Shown here: positions 24,905 to 35,991 of the stretch, in pieces
Numbering within the stretch: the stretch's first letter is position 1
Layout: every line of letters begins with the position of its first letter
Origin: Falsiroseomonas algicola
Lineage (GTDB): Bacteria > Pseudomonadota > Alphaproteobacteria > Acetobacterales > Acetobacteraceae
Assembly (NCBI RefSeq): GCF_011040385.1
Contig: NZ_JAAIKB010000002.1
Span: forward strand, 1 to 64,000
Length of the DNA stretch: 64,000 nt
Reading direction: 5' to 3'
Notes under the pieces: model-generated
Seen by the model: the letters and a program-made list of their open reading frames with translations, nothing else
Told to the model about the DNA's origin: nothing
Database searches by the model: none
Position numbers and translations under genes: made by a program

Positions 24905-25873
24905 ATGGCCCTGTCACGACGCCATCTGCTGGCTGCCGGCACCGGTCTCGCCATGCCGGCCCTCGCGCAACCCGCCTGGCCGCGCGGTCCCATCCGCCTG
25001 GTCGCCCCCTATGCGCCGGGTGGCACCGTCGACGCCGTCTGCCGCCTGGTGCAGCCCGGGCTGCAGGCCGATCTCGGCGTGCCGGTGGTGGTGGAGAACC
25101 GGCCCGGCGCGGGCGGCACCATGGGCACCGCCGCCGTCGCCCGTTCCGCGCCGGATGGCCAGACCTTCGTCCTGGTCTTCGACAGCCACGTCACCAACCC
25201 CGCGCTGATGCCGAATCGCGGCTTCGATTCCGCGCGCGACCTCGCCCCCATCACGCTGATCGGCACCACGCCGATGCTGGTCGTCACCCCCGCGCCCCGC
25301 CGCTGGCGCAGCCTGGAGGAGGTCTTCGACGCTGCCCGGCGATCGGAGCCGGAGGCCATCTCCTGCGCCTCCAACGGCAACGGCACGCTGACCCATCTCG
25401 TGCTGGCGCAGATGCAGAAGGCACTCGGTCTCACCTTCCTGCACGTGCCCTACAATGGCGGTGGGCCGCTCGCCACGGCCGCGGCGGCCAACCAGACGGA
25501 CCTTGCCCTCGGTGCCGCCGCGCTGTCCGGCCACGTCGCCTCGGGGCTGGTCCGCGCGCTCGCCCAGACCGGCGCCGAGCGGTCCGGGAAGTACCCGGAC
25601 CTCGTGACCCTGGCGGAGTGCGGCGTGCCCGGGATCAACGCGGTCTCCTTCACCGGGGTCCTGGCCCCCATCGCCACGCCGGAGCCCATCCTGCGGCAGT
25701 TCCGCGATGCGCTGATCAAGGTGGTCGAGCAGCCCACCATCGGCCAGCGGCTGCGCGAGGGTCTCGGCTTCGACCTGCTGATGTCGGAACCCGCCGCCTT
25801 CGGCCAGTTCATCGAGGCCCAGACCGCGACCTGGGAACGCGTGGTGCGGGAGACGCGCGTCAGGATCGACTGA
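24905..25873 (+). CDS. TTT-family periplasmic solute receptor (Bug protein) 3
   Basis: The 322-residue receptor has a twin-arginine-like start (MALSRRHLLAAGTGLAMPALAQ) and the motifs WPRGPIRLVAPYAPGGTVDAV, ENRPGAGGTMGTA, SAPDGQTFVL and HVPYNGGGPLATA. It lies 99 bases after the SDR gene and may share its transcript. It probably binds a carboxylate; no TctAB permease is nearby. Confidence 0.88.
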   Translation: MALSRRHLLAAGTGLAMPALAQPAWPRGPIRLVAPYAPGGTVDAVCRLVQPGLQADLGVPVVVENRPGAGGTMGTAAVARSAPDGQTFVLVFDSHVTNPALMPNRGFDSARDLAPITLIGTTPMLVVTPAPRRWRSLEEVFDAARRSEPEAISCASNGNGTLTHLVLAQMQKALGLTFLHVPYNGGGPLATAAAANQTDLALGAAALSGHVASGLVRALAQTGAERSGKYPDLVTLAECGVPGINAVSFTGVLAPIATPEPILRQFRDALIKVVEQPTIGQRLREGLGFDLLMSEPAAFGQFIEAQTATWERVVRETRVRID

Positions 25874-27592
25874 TCACCGCTGGAACAGCCCCTCCGTCAC
25901 CGCTGCATGCTGTTCCAGCACCACGCGGCGCTTCACCTTCATGGTCGGCGTCAGCTGCCCGTTCTCCACCGTGAAGGGGGGCACCACCGCGGTGTGGCGG
26001 ATGCGCTCGATGCTCGACAGCTTCTTGTTCACCCGCTCCACCGCCGCGCCTACCTTCTCCTCCATCCCCTCGGCCGGTACCAGCAGCGCGACGATGCCGG
26101 GCTTGCCCTCGCCGGCCACCACCGCCTGCGCGACCTCGGGCTCCGCCATGAGCAGGCTCTCGATCTTGGCCGGGCTCACCATGTCCCCGCCCAGCGTCTT
26201 GATGAAATCCCGCTTGCGGTCGGTAATGCGGATGTAGCCGCCCGCGCCGATCTCCCCCACATCGCCGGTGTGCAGCCAGCCATCGCGCAGCGCCTTGGCG
26301 GTGGATTCCGGATCGCCCCAATAGCCATCCATCACCAGGTCGCCGCGCACGCAGAGCTCCCCATCCTCCGCGATCCGCGCCTCCACCCCCGGCAGGGGCG
26401 GGCCCACGGTCTGGCGGCGATTGGCCCAGGGCGGGTTCACGCTGATCACCGGCCCGGCTTCCGTCTGGCCATAGCCCTGGATCACCGGCAGCCCCAGCGC
26501 CAGGAAGAAGCCGGAGAGGTCCGGGTCCAGCCTTGCGCCGCCCGAGACCATCGCCTGCAGCTTGCCGCCGAAGCGGTCCCGCACCTTGGCCCGCACCAGC
26601 CGTTCCAGCACCAAATCCTGCACGCGTTCCAGCAGGCCGAGCGGCGGCCCGTCCATCTTCCGCAGGCCGAGAGCCAGGGCCTGGCGGAACAGCACCGCCT
26701 TGAAGCCGCCTTCCTTCTCCACCCCCGCCTCGATCCGGCCGCGCAGCACCTCGAACAGCCGGGGCACGGCGGTGATGATGCTGGGCTGGATCTCCTTGAA
26801 CTCGCCGGCCAGCCGGTCGGCGCCGCGGGAATACACCACCTCCACGCCCAGCGAGGGCAGCAGGAAGCCGCCCACCGTATGCTCGTAGCTGTGCGACAGC
26901 GGCAGGAAGGAGAGGTAGGGCGTGCCCTCCAGCTGCAGCTGCTTCGCCAGGCTCGCCACGCCCTCCCGGTTCGCCAGCAGCGCGCGGTGGGGCAGCATCA
27001 CCCCCTTGGGCAGCCCGCCGGTGCCGCTGGTATAGACGATGCAGGCCAGCCTTCCCGGCGGGATCAGCTCCGCCTCCGCCAGCAGGCCCGCGGGGTCGGA
27101 TGGCGTCGCCTCCGCCCGCGCCCAGGCATGGCTGGCCACCGCCGCGCCGGGCGCCTCGGCTTCCATGCAGACCAGCAAATCCAGCTGCCGCCCCGCCATG
27201 GCGGAGGCCGCCGCCACCGCCGCCGCCAGCTTGCGGGTGGAGACGATGGCCGCGCTCGCCCCGCTGTCACGCAGGATATGCGCGTGGTCGGCGACGGTAT
27301 TGGTGGTGTAGGTCGGCACGGTGACGCCGCCGATCGCCATGATGGCGGTATCGGCGATGGGGAATTCGGGCCGGTTCTCGCTGACCAGCAGCACGCGATC
27401 GCCCGGCGCCACGCCTTCCGCCCGCAGGAAGGCGGCGACCGAGGCGGTGCGGGCGGCGAATTCGCCCCAGCTCACCTGCCGCCAGGCCTTGCCCTGCCAG
27501 GCCCGCAGCATCGGCCTGCCATGCCAGCCCCGCGACAGGTCCAGCATCATCTGCGGCAGGCTGGTCCAGCCCCTGGCCTCGGCGCTACTCAT
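25874..27592 (-). CDS. fadD: Long-chain acyl-CoA synthetase (AMP-forming)
   Basis: The 572-residue protein is an ANL-family adenylating enzyme of the long-chain fatty acid CoA ligase (FAA1-like) group. It has the AMP-binding loop YTSGTGGLPKGVMLPH, SFLPLSHSYEHTVG, GYGQTEAGPVIS, WLHTGDVGEIGAGGYIRITDRKRDF and the C-terminal catalytic region GQLTPTMKVKRRVV. It activates fatty acids with ATP and CoA. It converges on TTT receptor 3 with no gap; a chemoreceptor gene on the same strand lies upstream. Confidence 0.93.
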   Translation of the reverse strand: MSSAEARGWTSLPQMMLDLSRGWHGRPMLRAWQGKAWRQVSWGEFAARTASVAAFLRAEGVAPGDRVLLVSENRPEFPIADTAIMAIGGVTVPTYTTNTVADHAHILRDSGASAAIVSTRKLAAAVAAASAMAGRQLDLLVCMEAEAPGAAVASHAWARAEATPSDPAGLLAEAELIPPGRLACIVYTSGTGGLPKGVMLPHRALLANREGVASLAKQLQLEGTPYLSFLPLSHSYEHTVGGFLLPSLGVEVVYSRGADRLAGEFKEIQPSIITAVPRLFEVLRGRIEAGVEKEGGFKAVLFRQALALGLRKMDGPPLGLLERVQDLVLERLVRAKVRDRFGGKLQAMVSGGARLDPDLSGFFLALGLPVIQGYGQTEAGPVISVNPPWANRRQTVGPPLPGVEARIAEDGELCVRGDLVMDGYWGDPESTAKALRDGWLHTGDVGEIGAGGYIRITDRKRDFIKTLGGDMVSPAKIESLLMAEPEVAQAVVAGEGKPGIVALLVPAEGMEEKVGAAVERVNKKLSSIERIRHTAVVPPFTVENGQLTPTMKVKRRVVLEQHAAVTEGLFQR

Positions 27593-27681
27593 GGCCTGAA
27601 GACGCTCCCCGGTTTGCGCCCCCGGGTATCACGGAATGGCGGCGGGGTCGCGCCCCGATTCCGCTCTCCGCAACGGGTCCG

Positions 27682-29748
27682 TCAGGCCGCGCGCAGCGCC
27701 GCCATGAAGCGCCCGACCTCCGCCCGCAGCGTCTCCGCCTGGCGGGACAGGTCGGCGGAGGCAGTGCGCACCTCCGCCGCCGCATGCCCCGTCCGGTCCG
27801 CATCGGCATTCACCCCGCTGGCATGGCCGGAGACGTCGGCCGTGCCCCGCGCTGCTTCCGCCACCGCGCGGGTGATCTCCTGCGTCGCCTGCGCCTGTTC
27901 GCCCGCCGTCGCCGCCACCTGGGCGGTGGCTTCGCCCACCACCGCGATGATGCGGGCGATCTCCGCGATGGCGGAGACGGTGCGCCCCGTCTCCGCCTGC
28001 ATGGCGGCGATCTGGCTGCCGATCTCCTCCGTCGCCTTGGCGGTCTGGGCGGCGAGGGCCTTCACCTCCCCGGCCACCACGGCGAAGCCCTTGCCGGCCT
28101 CGCCGGCCCGCGCCGCCTCGATCGTGGCATTCAGCGCCAGCAGGTTCGTCTGCCCCGCGATGTCGCTGATCAGCCGCACCACGTCGCCGATCCGCTCCGC
28201 CTCCTCCGCCAGCCCGCGCACGGTCTGGCCGGCCTGTTCCGCCGCCCCCGTGGCGGCCTCCGCCTGCTCCGACCCGTGGCGGATCTGGCGCGTCACCTCC
28301 CCGAAGGAGGCCGCGAGTTCCTCCGTCGCGGCTGCCACCGTCTGCACGCCGCCATTGGCGAGATCCGCCGCGGCCGCCACGGCGGCGGCGTGCTGGCTGC
28401 CATCGCTGGCGATGCCCGCCATGCTCTCCGCCGTCGCATCCAGCTCGGTGGCGGCGGAGGCGACGCCCGCCAGCATGGTCCCGGCCTTCTCCTCGAACTC
28501 CCGCAGCATCGCGTCCACGCGCTCCGCCCGCGCCAGGCGCTGCGCCTGTTCGGCGGCGCGCGCCTCGGTCTCCGCCAGCCGCTCCAGGCTCGCCGCCCGC
28601 AGCGTCTCCACCGCGGCCGCCATCTCGCCCAGCTCGTCGGTCCGGCCGCGGCCCGGCACCGCGACCGCCAAATCGCCGCCGGCGATGCGCCCCACCGTCC
28701 CGGTCAGGTCGCGGATCGGCCCGACCAGCCGGCGCAGCAGCAGCGCCGCGCCGCCGATGGCGGCCGCCAGGGACAGCAGCGCCAGCCCCGCCGCCAGCCA
28801 CAGCGTGCGCGCCGCCTCCGCCGCCGCCCCCTCCGCCCCCTGCAGGGCGGCGGTCAGGGCCGCGTCCCGCAGGTCGAGGATCGAGGCCTGGGCGCCGCGC
28901 GACCAGTCGCGATAGGCCTGCACCGTGATGCCGAAATCGGTCTCCGGCGCGGACAGCCGACGCTGCGCCGTGGCCAGGTAGCGGCGCCACTCCCCTTCGT
29001 CCCGCCCGGCATAGCTCTGCCGCTGCCGGGCCAGCGCATCCCGCAGCAGCGGGTTGGCGGGTGCGGATTCGATCAGCCGCTGCGCCGCCATCCAGGCCTG
29101 CTCCGCCCGCCCCGTCGCCGCCTGGGCGCCCAGGAAGGCATCCAGCTGCACCGGCGTGCCGGACAGCCAGGCCAGGATCTGCGCGTTGCGCCGGCCGACC
29201 ACGTCCCGCAGATCCATCACGGCGGAGGAGACCTCCACCAGCAGCGCCAGGTCCGGCGCGCTCAGCGCCACGTTCTGCGCGCCCTTCGCGGCGACGGCCA
29301 GCAGGCCTTCCACCGCGCGGTTGCGCGCCGCCACCGCCGTTGCTGCCAGGCCGGCATCGCGACGGTCTAGCGGCTGGTCCAGCGCCTGGTTCACCCGGCC
29401 GCGCACCGCCTCCACCTCCGTCGCCAGCTGCGCGATGGCGGCACCATCCAGCCCGGCGGCCGTGGCGCTGGCCGCGGCCGCCTGCATCAGGCGGCGCGTC
29501 GCCGCCGCATCGCCGTTCAGCTGCCCGCGATCCGGCGAGGCCTGCCGCAGCACGGTGCCGAAGGCGCCGACCTCCACCGCGATGGCGCTGACCGCGCGCT
29601 GCGCATCGGCCGTCGCCTGCAGCTGCGCCGTGGCCTGCGCGATGCGCCGCTGGTCCCGGATCGCCTCTCCCGCCACCCACAGGCTGGCAAGCCCGCCGGG
29701 GATGGCGACCAGGCAGAAGCCGACGATGAACAGCATCCGGATGCGCAA
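27682..29748 (-). CDS. Methyl-accepting chemotaxis protein 1
   Basis: About 688 residues. One transmembrane helix opens the protein ([20 protein letters not shown]), a long helical periplasmic sensor follows, a second helix ([23 protein letters not shown]) leads to HAMP ([22 protein letters not shown]), and the signalling hairpin has the conserved tip [26 protein letters not shown] in parts. It relays ligand signals to CheA/CheW. The start is uncertain: a TTG at 29748 after AGGAG is preferred, but an ATG at 29826 or 29736 is possible. A second chemoreceptor lies at 33195. Confidence 0.9.
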   Translation of the reverse strand: MRIRMLFIVGFCLVAIPGGLASLWVAGEAIRDQRRIAQATAQLQATADAQRAVSAIAVEVGAFGTVLRQASPDRGQLNGDAAATRRLMQAAAASATAAGLDGAAIAQLATEVEAVRGRVNQALDQPLDRRDAGLAATAVAARNRAVEGLLAVAAKGAQNVALSAPDLALLVEVSSAVMDLRDVVGRRNAQILAWLSGTPVQLDAFLGAQAATGRAEQAWMAAQRLIESAPANPLLRDALARQRQSYAGRDEGEWRRYLATAQRRLSAPETDFGITVQAYRDWSRGAQASILDLRDAALTAALQGAEGAAAEAARTLWLAAGLALLSLAAAIGGAALLLRRLVGPIRDLTGTVGRIAGGDLAVAVPGRGRTDELGEMAAAVETLRAASLERLAETEARAAEQAQRLARAERVDAMLREFEEKAGTMLAGVASAATELDATAESMAGIASDGSQHAAAVAAAADLANGGVQTVAAATEELAASFGEVTRQIRHGSEQAEAATGAAEQAGQTVRGLAEEAERIGDVVRLISDIAGQTNLLALNATIEAARAGEAGKGFAVVAGEVKALAAQTAKATEEIGSQIAAMQAETGRTVSAIAEIARIIAVVGEATAQVAATAGEQAQATQEITRAVAEAARGTADVSGHASGVNADADRTGHAAAEVRTASADLSRQAETLRAEVGRFMAALRAA

Positions 29749-29879
29749 GGACCGACACTCCTGACAATCCGGGCCGTTATGCCGGACATGTTTTGCCGGA
29801 CCGTTGACGGCCGCAGCGCGCCGCACCCGGCCAAAAGGATCGGGCCCGCCCCCGTTGGCCTTGGGCGAGGGCGGGCTAT

Positions 29880-31706
29880 ATGCAGGAGGTGACCCAGAAC
29901 ATCACCGCCGCCCCCGATTCCGTCTCCCACGCACCGGCCACCGCGCAGGCGCTGCCGGCCTGGGACCTGTCCGACCTCTATGCCGCGCCGGATGACCCGC
30001 GCCTGGCCGCCGACCTCGACAGGGCCGAAGCGGAATCCCGCGCCTTCGAGGCCAGCCATGCCGGCCGCCTCGCCAGCCTCTCCGGCGATGCCCTGGCCGC
30101 CGCCATCACCACCTATGAGGCGATCGAGGAGGTGCTGGGCCGGGCCATGTCCTACGCCCAGCTCGTCTTCTCCGGCGATGCGCAATCGGCGGAGAATGGC
30201 CGCTTCTACCAGACCATCCAGGAACGGGTGACGACGATCAGCAGCCACCTGCTGTTCCTGACGCTCGAACTCAACCGGCTGGAGGATGCGGCGCTGGAGC
30301 AGAAGCTGCTCTCCTCCCCGGCGCTGGCGCGCTGGCGCCCCTGGCTGCGCGACCTCCGCGTCTTCCGCGCCCATCAGCTGTCGGATGAGCTGGAGAAGCT
30401 GCTGCACGAGAAGGAGGTCACGGGCCGCTCCGCCTGGAACCGCCTCTTCGATGAGACGGTCGCCTCCATGCGCGTCGATGTGGGGGGCGAGGAACTCACC
30501 GTCTCCGCCGCGCTCAACAAGCTCTCGGACGGCGACCGCGCCGTGCGCGCCGCGGCCGCCAAGGGCGTCTCGGCGGCCTTCGGGGAGCGTGTGCGCCTGT
30601 TCAGCCTGATCACCAACGTCCTCGCCAAGGACAAGGAGATCATCGATGGCTGGCGCCGCTACCCCCGCGCCACCTCCTCGCGCAACCGCGCCAACATGGT
30701 GGAGGACGAGGTGGTGGACGCCCTCGTCGCCGCCGTGCGGGAGAGCTTCCCCCGCCTGTCCCACCGCTACTACGCGATGAAGGCGAAGTGGCTCGGCCTG
30801 CCGAAGCTGATGCACTGGGACCGCAACGCGCCGCTGCCGGACGATGCCGACACCACGATCCCCTGGCCGGAGGCCGTGGCGCGCGTCCGCGCCGCCTACG
30901 GCGCCTTCAGCCCGGAGCTGGAGCGGATCGCCGCCCCCTTCTTCGAGAAGCCCTGGATCGACGCGGCGCTGCGCCCCGGCAAGGCGAGCGGCGCCTTCGC
31001 GCACCCGACCGTGCCCTCCGCGCACCCCTACCTGCTGCTGAACTACCACGGCAAGGCGCGGGACGTGATGACGCTGGCCCATGAGCTCGGCCACGGCGTC
31101 CACCAGGTGCTGGCCGCGCAGCAGGGCTACCTGATGTCCTCCACGCCGCTGACACTGGCGGAAACCGCCTCCGTCTTCGGGGAGATGCTGACCTTCCGCG
31201 CCGTCCTCGATGCGGAGACGGATCCCCGCAAGCGCCGGGCGCTGCTGGCCGGCAAGGTCGAGGACATGCTGAACACGGTGGTCCGCCAGATCGCCTTCTA
31301 TCGCTTCGAGACGCTGCTGCACGAGGAACGCCGCAAGGGCGAGGTCGCGCATGAGCGGATCGGCGAGATCTGGATGCAGGTGCAGACCGAAAGCCTCGGC
31401 CCCGCCTTCGACTTCACGCCGGACTACGGCGTCTACTGGGCCTACATCCCGCACTTCGTGCACACGCCCTTCTACGTCTATGCCTATGCCTTCGGGGATT
31501 GCCTGGTGAACGCCCTCTACGGCGTCTTCCGCGAAGGGCATCCGCGGTTCCAGGAGAAGTACCTGGAGATGCTGAAGGCGGGGGGCACCAAGCGCCACAA
31601 GGAACTCCTCGCGCCCTTCGGCCTCGATGCCTCGAACCCCGCCTTCTGGCGCAAGGGGCTCGACGTCATCAGCGGCTTCATCGACGAACTCGAACAGGCG
31701 GGCTGA
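29880..31706 (+). CDS. pepF: Oligoendopeptidase F (M3 family)
   Basis: The 608-residue protein is an M3B zinc metallopeptidase that cleaves short peptides in the cytoplasm. The zinc site is HELGHGVH (HExxH) near residue 395, with the third ligand Glu in [14 protein letters not shown]. Upstream are [14 protein letters not shown], typical for the family start, and [22 protein letters not shown]. The end shows [17 protein letters not shown]. Length fits. It is divergent from chemoreceptor 1 and five bases before the ABC1 kinase gene, which is likely co-transcribed. Confidence 0.95.
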   Translation: MQEVTQNITAAPDSVSHAPATAQALPAWDLSDLYAAPDDPRLAADLDRAEAESRAFEASHAGRLASLSGDALAAAITTYEAIEEVLGRAMSYAQLVFSGDAQSAENGRFYQTIQERVTTISSHLLFLTLELNRLEDAALEQKLLSSPALARWRPWLRDLRVFRAHQLSDELEKLLHEKEVTGRSAWNRLFDETVASMRVDVGGEELTVSAALNKLSDGDRAVRAAAAKGVSAAFGERVRLFSLITNVLAKDKEIIDGWRRYPRATSSRNRANMVEDEVVDALVAAVRESFPRLSHRYYAMKAKWLGLPKLMHWDRNAPLPDDADTTIPWPEAVARVRAAYGAFSPELERIAAPFFEKPWIDAALRPGKASGAFAHPTVPSAHPYLLLNYHGKARDVMTLAHELGHGVHQVLAAQQGYLMSSTPLTLAETASVFGEMLTFRAVLDAETDPRKRRALLAGKVEDMLNTVVRQIAFYRFETLLHEERRKGEVAHERIGEIWMQVQTESLGPAFDFTPDYGVYWAYIPHFVHTPFYVYAYAFGDCLVNALYGVFREGHPRFQEKYLEMLKAGGTKRHKELLAPFGLDASNPAFWRKGLDVISGFIDELEQAG

Positions 31707-31711
31707 CCAGC

Positions 31712-33076
31712 ATGGCCGAGGACCGCAAGCAGTCCACCCTGTTCGGGGAGGTGCGCCGCATGGTCCGCACCTCCGGCGCCGTCGGCGGCATCGCCGCCCG
31801 CGTGGCCGGCGAACGCTTCCTCGGCATCAAGACCGACAAGGCCGCGCATGCGGAGGATCTGAAGCAGATCCTGGGCGGGCTGAAGGGCCCGCTGATGAAG
31901 GTGGCGCAGTTCCTCTCGACGGTGCCGGAGGCGCTGCCGGAGGAATACGCCCAGGAACTGGCGACGCTGCAATCCAACGCACCCGCCATGGGCTGGGCCT
32001 TCGTGCGCCGGCGCATGCAGGGGGAGCTGGGCCCCGCCTGGCAGTCCCGCTTCACGAAGTTCGGCCAGGAAGCCGCGGCCGCCGCCAGCCTCGGCCAGGT
32101 GCACCGCGCGACCCTGCCCGATGGGCGCGACGTCGCCTGCAAGCTGCAATACCCGGACATGCCGAGCGTGGTGGAAGCCGACCTCCGCCAGCTCAAGCTG
32201 GCGATGAGCGTCTATCGCCGCATGGACAACACCCTCGACAACGAGGAGGCCTACAACGAACTCGCGGCAAGGCTGCGGGAGGAGTTGGACTACGAGCGCG
32301 AGGCGTCCCACATGCGCCTCTACGGCGCCATGCTGGCCGGCACGCCCGGCGTCGCGGTGCCGGAGGCGATCCCGGAACTCACCACCAAGCGCCTGCTGAC
32401 CATGACCTGGCTGCAGGGCCGCCCGATCCTGCGGCGGCTGGAGGAAGACCCTGGCGAGGAGGAGCGCAACGCCTATGCCCGCGCGCTCTTCCGCGCCTGG
32501 TACGTGCCCTTCTACCGCTACGGCGTCATCCATGGCGACCCGCATCTCGGCAACTACCAGGTGCGGGAGGATGCCGAGACCGGGCATGGCGTGAACCTGC
32601 TCGATTTCGGCGTCATCCGCATCTTCCCCGCCAGCTTCGTCACCGGCGTGGTGATGCTGTACGAGGCGGTGCGCGACCACGACATCGAGAAGGCGGCCCA
32701 TGCCTATGGCGTCTGGGGCTTCCGGAACCTGTCGAAGGAAACGATGGAGGTGCTGAACCTCTGGGCGCTCTTCCTCTACGAACCCCTCGTCGAGGATCGT
32801 GTCCGCTCCATCACGCCCTCCGACGACCCCAGCTATGGCCGGAAGGTCGCGCAGACCGTGCATGAGGGGCTAAAGCGGACGGGCGGCGTGAAGATCCCGC
32901 GCGAATTCCCGCTGATGGACCGCGCCGCCATCGGCCTCGGCAGCGTCTTCTTCCGGCTGCGCGCCCAGGCCAACTGGCACCGCCTTTTCATGGAACTGGT
33001 CGAGGATTTCTCGGAGCAGGCCGTGGCGGAACGGCAGGCGGCGGCGGTGGCGGCGGCGGGCGTTCCGCGGGACTGA
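31712..33076 (+). CDS. ABC1/UbiB-family atypical kinase
   Basis: The 454-residue protein belongs to the ABC1/ADCK/UbiB family of atypical kinases linked to ubiquinone and lipid homeostasis. It has the family's KxGQ-like motif as GPLMKVAQFLS, the alanine-rich loop AAAASLGQVHRA, the lysine strand VACKLQYPD, and the catalytic HGDPHLGNY and LLDFG. Unlike UbiB of E. coli, no C-terminal membrane helices are visible. It follows pepF by five bases. The specific role is not deducible. Confidence 0.9.
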   Translation: MAEDRKQSTLFGEVRRMVRTSGAVGGIAARVAGERFLGIKTDKAAHAEDLKQILGGLKGPLMKVAQFLSTVPEALPEEYAQELATLQSNAPAMGWAFVRRRMQGELGPAWQSRFTKFGQEAAAAASLGQVHRATLPDGRDVACKLQYPDMPSVVEADLRQLKLAMSVYRRMDNTLDNEEAYNELAARLREELDYEREASHMRLYGAMLAGTPGVAVPEAIPELTTKRLLTMTWLQGRPILRRLEEDPGEEERNAYARALFRAWYVPFYRYGVIHGDPHLGNYQVREDAETGHGVNLLDFGVIRIFPASFVTGVVMLYEAVRDHDIEKAAHAYGVWGFRNLSKETMEVLNLWALFLYEPLVEDRVRSITPSDDPSYGRKVAQTVHEGLKRTGGVKIPREFPLMDRAAIGLGSVFFRLRAQANWHRLFMELVEDFSEQAVAERQAAAVAAAGVPRD

Positions 33077-33194
33077 GACGTCGGGAAGTCTCGCGAAGTC
33101 TCGCCTATTGCATACGAATATCGGGGCGCGGCGGCGCCGTTAAGGGTAACCCAATACTTGCCGCCCATCCTGGCTCGGAGCCAGGAGTGCCTCA

Positions 33195-34886
33195 ATGTCC
33201 TTTTTCAGCCTTCGTACCATCGGCGCCCGCTTCGCCATTCTTGCCTCGATCCTCGGCCTCGTCGCCCTCGGCGGCGCGCTTGTTTCCTTCGAGACCGACC
33301 GCCGCCAGGCCGAGACGATGGAGGCACTGCGCGAGCAGGCCGGCGCGCGGCCGATGATCGAACGGATGCGCGGCGCAATCTATGCCGTCGTCATGGAAAG
33401 CCGCGGCCTCTACCTCGCCGCCGACCGCGCCCAGGCGGAGCGCTTCGCCAACGGTCTGCGGGCCCATCTGCGCGATACGGAATCGGAATGGCAGGCGCTC
33501 CGTCGCGTCCTGCCGGCGGAACTCCAGGGCCTGGCCGATGGCGTGGAGCCCGCGGTCCGCGCCTTCATCACCATGCGCACGGACCTCGCCCGCATCGGCG
33601 TGGAGGAGGGGCGGGAAGCCGCCAACCGCCTCGGCAACAACGACCAGAACCGCAATGCGCGGGAAGCCTTCAACCGTGGCCTCGACCAGCTCAACGAGGC
33701 GCTGACCGCGGTGCTGGACCGCGAGACCGCGGCGACGGTCGAGGCCGGCCATCGCACCGCGGCGCTGCTGCTTGCCACCAGCGCCATCGCCGTCGTGCTC
33801 GTCCTGGCGCTGATCCTCTGGCGTGTGCGCGAAACCGTGGCGAAGCCGCTCGGCCGGCTGACGGCGGCCATCGACACCATGGCGGAAGGCCGGCTCGACC
33901 AGGTGGTATTGCCGCCCGTGGGCAAGGATGAGGTCGGCCGCATCGCCGCCGCCGCCACCGTGCTGCATGCGAAACTGCTGGAGGGCAAGCGCCTGGAGGC
34001 CGAGGCCGCAACGCTGCGCGAGCAGGCGGAGCGCGACCGCATCGAGACGACGCGCCGCGCCGCCGATTCCATCGAAAGCGCGGTCGGCGGCATCGTGGAA
34101 GCGCTGGGCCGTTCCGCCACCGACCTCGCCGGCGCCACCGACGTGCTGCGCGGCACGGCCGAGAGCGCCGCGACCCAGGTCCGGGAAGTCGCCGCCGGCG
34201 CGCAGGAAGCCAGCGGCAACGTCCAGACCGTGGCCGCGGCGGCGGAGGAACTCTCCATGTCGGTCAACGAGATCACGCAGCGCGTGGACGATGCCGCCGC
34301 CGTCGCCCGCCGCGCGGTGGAGGAGATGCGCCGCGCCGACATCGCCGTCGGCGGCCTGACCGAAAGCGCGGCCCGGATCGGCGACGTCGTGCGCCTGATC
34401 TCCGGCATCGCCGGCCAGACCAACCTCCTCGCCCTCAATGCCACCATCGAGGCGGCGCGCGCCGGTGAGGCTGGCAAGGGCTTCGCCGTGGTGGCGAGCG
34501 AGGTGAAGACGCTGGCCAGCCAGACCGCCAAGGCGACCGAGGAGATCGCGAGCCAGATCGAGGCCATCCGCAGCGCCTCCACCGGCGCGGTGGACGCCAT
34601 CCGCGGCATCGGCACGGTGGTGGGGGAGGTCGATGCCATCGCTCAGTCCATCGCCGCCGCCGTCACCCAGCAGGGCGCCGCGACGCAGGAGATCGCGCGC
34701 AGCGCGACGGTCGGCGCCGGCGGCACCACCCGCGTCTCCGACGCCGTGGTGCATCTCAGCCGGGGCGTGGAGGCGACCTCCGGCGCGGTGAAGGAGCTTC
34801 AGGTCATCAGCACGGAGGTCGCCCGCCAGGGCCACGAACTCCGCGGCGGCATCGGCCAGGCGCTGGGTGCCTTGCGCGCGGCTTGA
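33195..34886 (+). CDS. Methyl-accepting chemotaxis protein 2
   Basis: The 563-residue chemoreceptor has an N-terminal helix ([20 protein letters not shown]), a four-helix-bundle-like periplasmic region of about 160 residues, a second helix ([20 protein letters not shown]), HAMP ([19 protein letters not shown]), and the signalling tip with [20 protein letters not shown]. It shares a C-terminal [14 protein letters not shown] end with the end of chemoreceptor 1 ([15 protein letters not shown]). GGAG lies upstream of the ATG. The ligand is unknown. Confidence 0.92.
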   Translation: MSFFSLRTIGARFAILASILGLVALGGALVSFETDRRQAETMEALREQAGARPMIERMRGAIYAVVMESRGLYLAADRAQAERFANGLRAHLRDTESEWQALRRVLPAELQGLADGVEPAVRAFITMRTDLARIGVEEGREAANRLGNNDQNRNAREAFNRGLDQLNEALTAVLDRETAATVEAGHRTAALLLATSAIAVVLVLALILWRVRETVAKPLGRLTAAIDTMAEGRLDQVVLPPVGKDEVGRIAAAATVLHAKLLEGKRLEAEAATLREQAERDRIETTRRAADSIESAVGGIVEALGRSATDLAGATDVLRGTAESAATQVREVAAGAQEASGNVQTVAAAAEELSMSVNEITQRVDDAAAVARRAVEEMRRADIAVGGLTESAARIGDVVRLISGIAGQTNLLALNATIEAARAGEAGKGFAVVASEVKTLASQTAKATEEIASQIEAIRSASTGAVDAIRGIGTVVGEVDAIAQSIAAAVTQQGAATQEIARSATVGAGGTTRVSDAVVHLSRGVEATSGAVKELQVISTEVARQGHELRGGIGQALGALRAA

Positions 34887-34929
34887 TCAACGGCCCTTCC
34901 GCGTTCCGCTTCAGGGCCCCCTCAGACGC

Positions 34930-35085
34930 GTCGTGCCGCAGGCACGCCTCGGCGTGACGCGGAAACCTCCGGTTTCCTTGGCGTCACGGCAGCGCCGTGA
35001 CCGTGCCGCAGGCACGCCTCCGGCGTGGCGCACCTGCCGCGGCGCCCATTCGGGCGCTCGGACCGGTCAGCTGACCGGTCCGCCT
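34930..35085. repeat. Hairpin array with a 24-bp perfect palindrome
   Basis: Between the convergent chemoreceptor 2 and DUF3891 genes lie: two copies of CGTGCCGCAGGCACGCCTC (near 34931 and 35001), GGAAACC/GGTTTCC, GTCACGGC/GCCGTGAC, GCGCCC-ATTC-GGGCGC (35042-35057), and a perfect 24-bp palindrome at 35059-35082 centred on GGTCAGCTGACC. The region probably stops transcription from both sides, and is denser in hairpins than that needs. Confidence 0.7.
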
Positions 35086-35087
35086 GA

Positions 35088-35858
35088 TTAACCGGGCACG
35101 AGCCGCGCCGTCACTTCCTCCACTGGCGCGGCGGCCAGGCTGGCGCGCATCGCGGCTTCCGTCATCCAGACCTGGCCGCGGCCGAAGCGCCGTCCGCGCC
35201 AGGAAAGCCGGACCTCCGGCACGATGAAGGGCCAGGGGGCGATGGCCAGCACGCCGTCGCCCTCGGTCAGCGTCAGGGGCACCCGCGACCCATCGGCCAT
35301 CGGCGCCTGGCCGACGCCCCCCATGGTGGCGATGCCGCCACACACGGCCAGGCTCAGCGCATCCGTCACCGCGACCAGGGCGGAGGCCGTCGCGACCTGT
35401 TCCTCCGTCGCGCCGATCTGCGCCATCAGCGCCGCCTGGATTGCCGCTTGGCTCTCCCGGTAGTGGCGCGCGGCGGGGCCGTCCTCCGGATGGTCCTGGT
35501 GGCGGTCGTCGTAGTGCGAATAGATCAGGCTGCCATGGCGGCTGACCAGCAGCCCGACCCAGGGCCCCCAGCTCGCGGTCGCGCGCGCCACGCCCTCCGC
35601 CCACATCGGCGCATGGAATCGGGCGCCGATGGCGCGGAAGACATGCGGGCGCTTGGTGGCGGGGTCGAGCGTCGGCGCCGCCTCCCACCCCATCCAGCCG
35701 ACATCGTGGTGGGCGCAGGCCGTTGCCACATCCTCGAACGGATCCGGCCGGGCGAAGCCGGGCGCCCCCCAGGCGCGCAGCATCTGGCCGGAAACAAGGG
35801 CATGCATGGGCTGGCTCACCGCCAGCCAGCTGCCATCCGCCGCCTCCCGGAACAGCAT
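35088..35858 (-). CDS. DUF3891 family protein
   Basis: The 256-residue protein matches DUF3891: MLFREAADGSWLAVSQPMHALVSGQ, CAHHDVGWMGWEAAPTLDP, RHGSLIYSHYDDRH, and a C-terminal WPFIVPEVRLSWRGRR. The HHD and YSHYDDRH segments look like metal ligands of an HD-like fold, but the activity is unknown. It is divergent from the transhydrogenase operon. The start at 35858 has AAAAGGGGG upstream. Confidence 0.85.
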   Translation of the reverse strand: MLFREAADGSWLAVSQPMHALVSGQMLRAWGAPGFARPDPFEDVATACAHHDVGWMGWEAAPTLDPATKRPHVFRAIGARFHAPMWAEGVARATASWGPWVGLLVSRHGSLIYSHYDDRHQDHPEDGPAARHYRESQAAIQAALMAQIGATEEQVATASALVAVTDALSLAVCGGIATMGGVGQAPMADGSRVPLTLTEGDGVLAIAPWPFIVPEVRLSWRGRRFGRGQVWMTEAAMRASLAAAPVEEVTARLVPG

Positions 35859-35991
35859 CCGCGCCCCCTTTTCCGCAAAGGTTTGCAGAATGCCGCGCGA
35901 AGAAGCACCTCGCCAGGGCCAGCGCGCTTGCCATTGGTGAAACAGCCGTTCATATGGCCCGCCACTTTGGCCGAGCACGGGGGTCGGATTG

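Noticed and set aside
25907-28915. A 1002-residue open frame on the plus strand
   Set aside because: It runs antisense to the acyl-CoA synthetase and chemoreceptor genes, is His/Arg/Gln-rich in the way of high-GC antisense frames, and has no domain motif.
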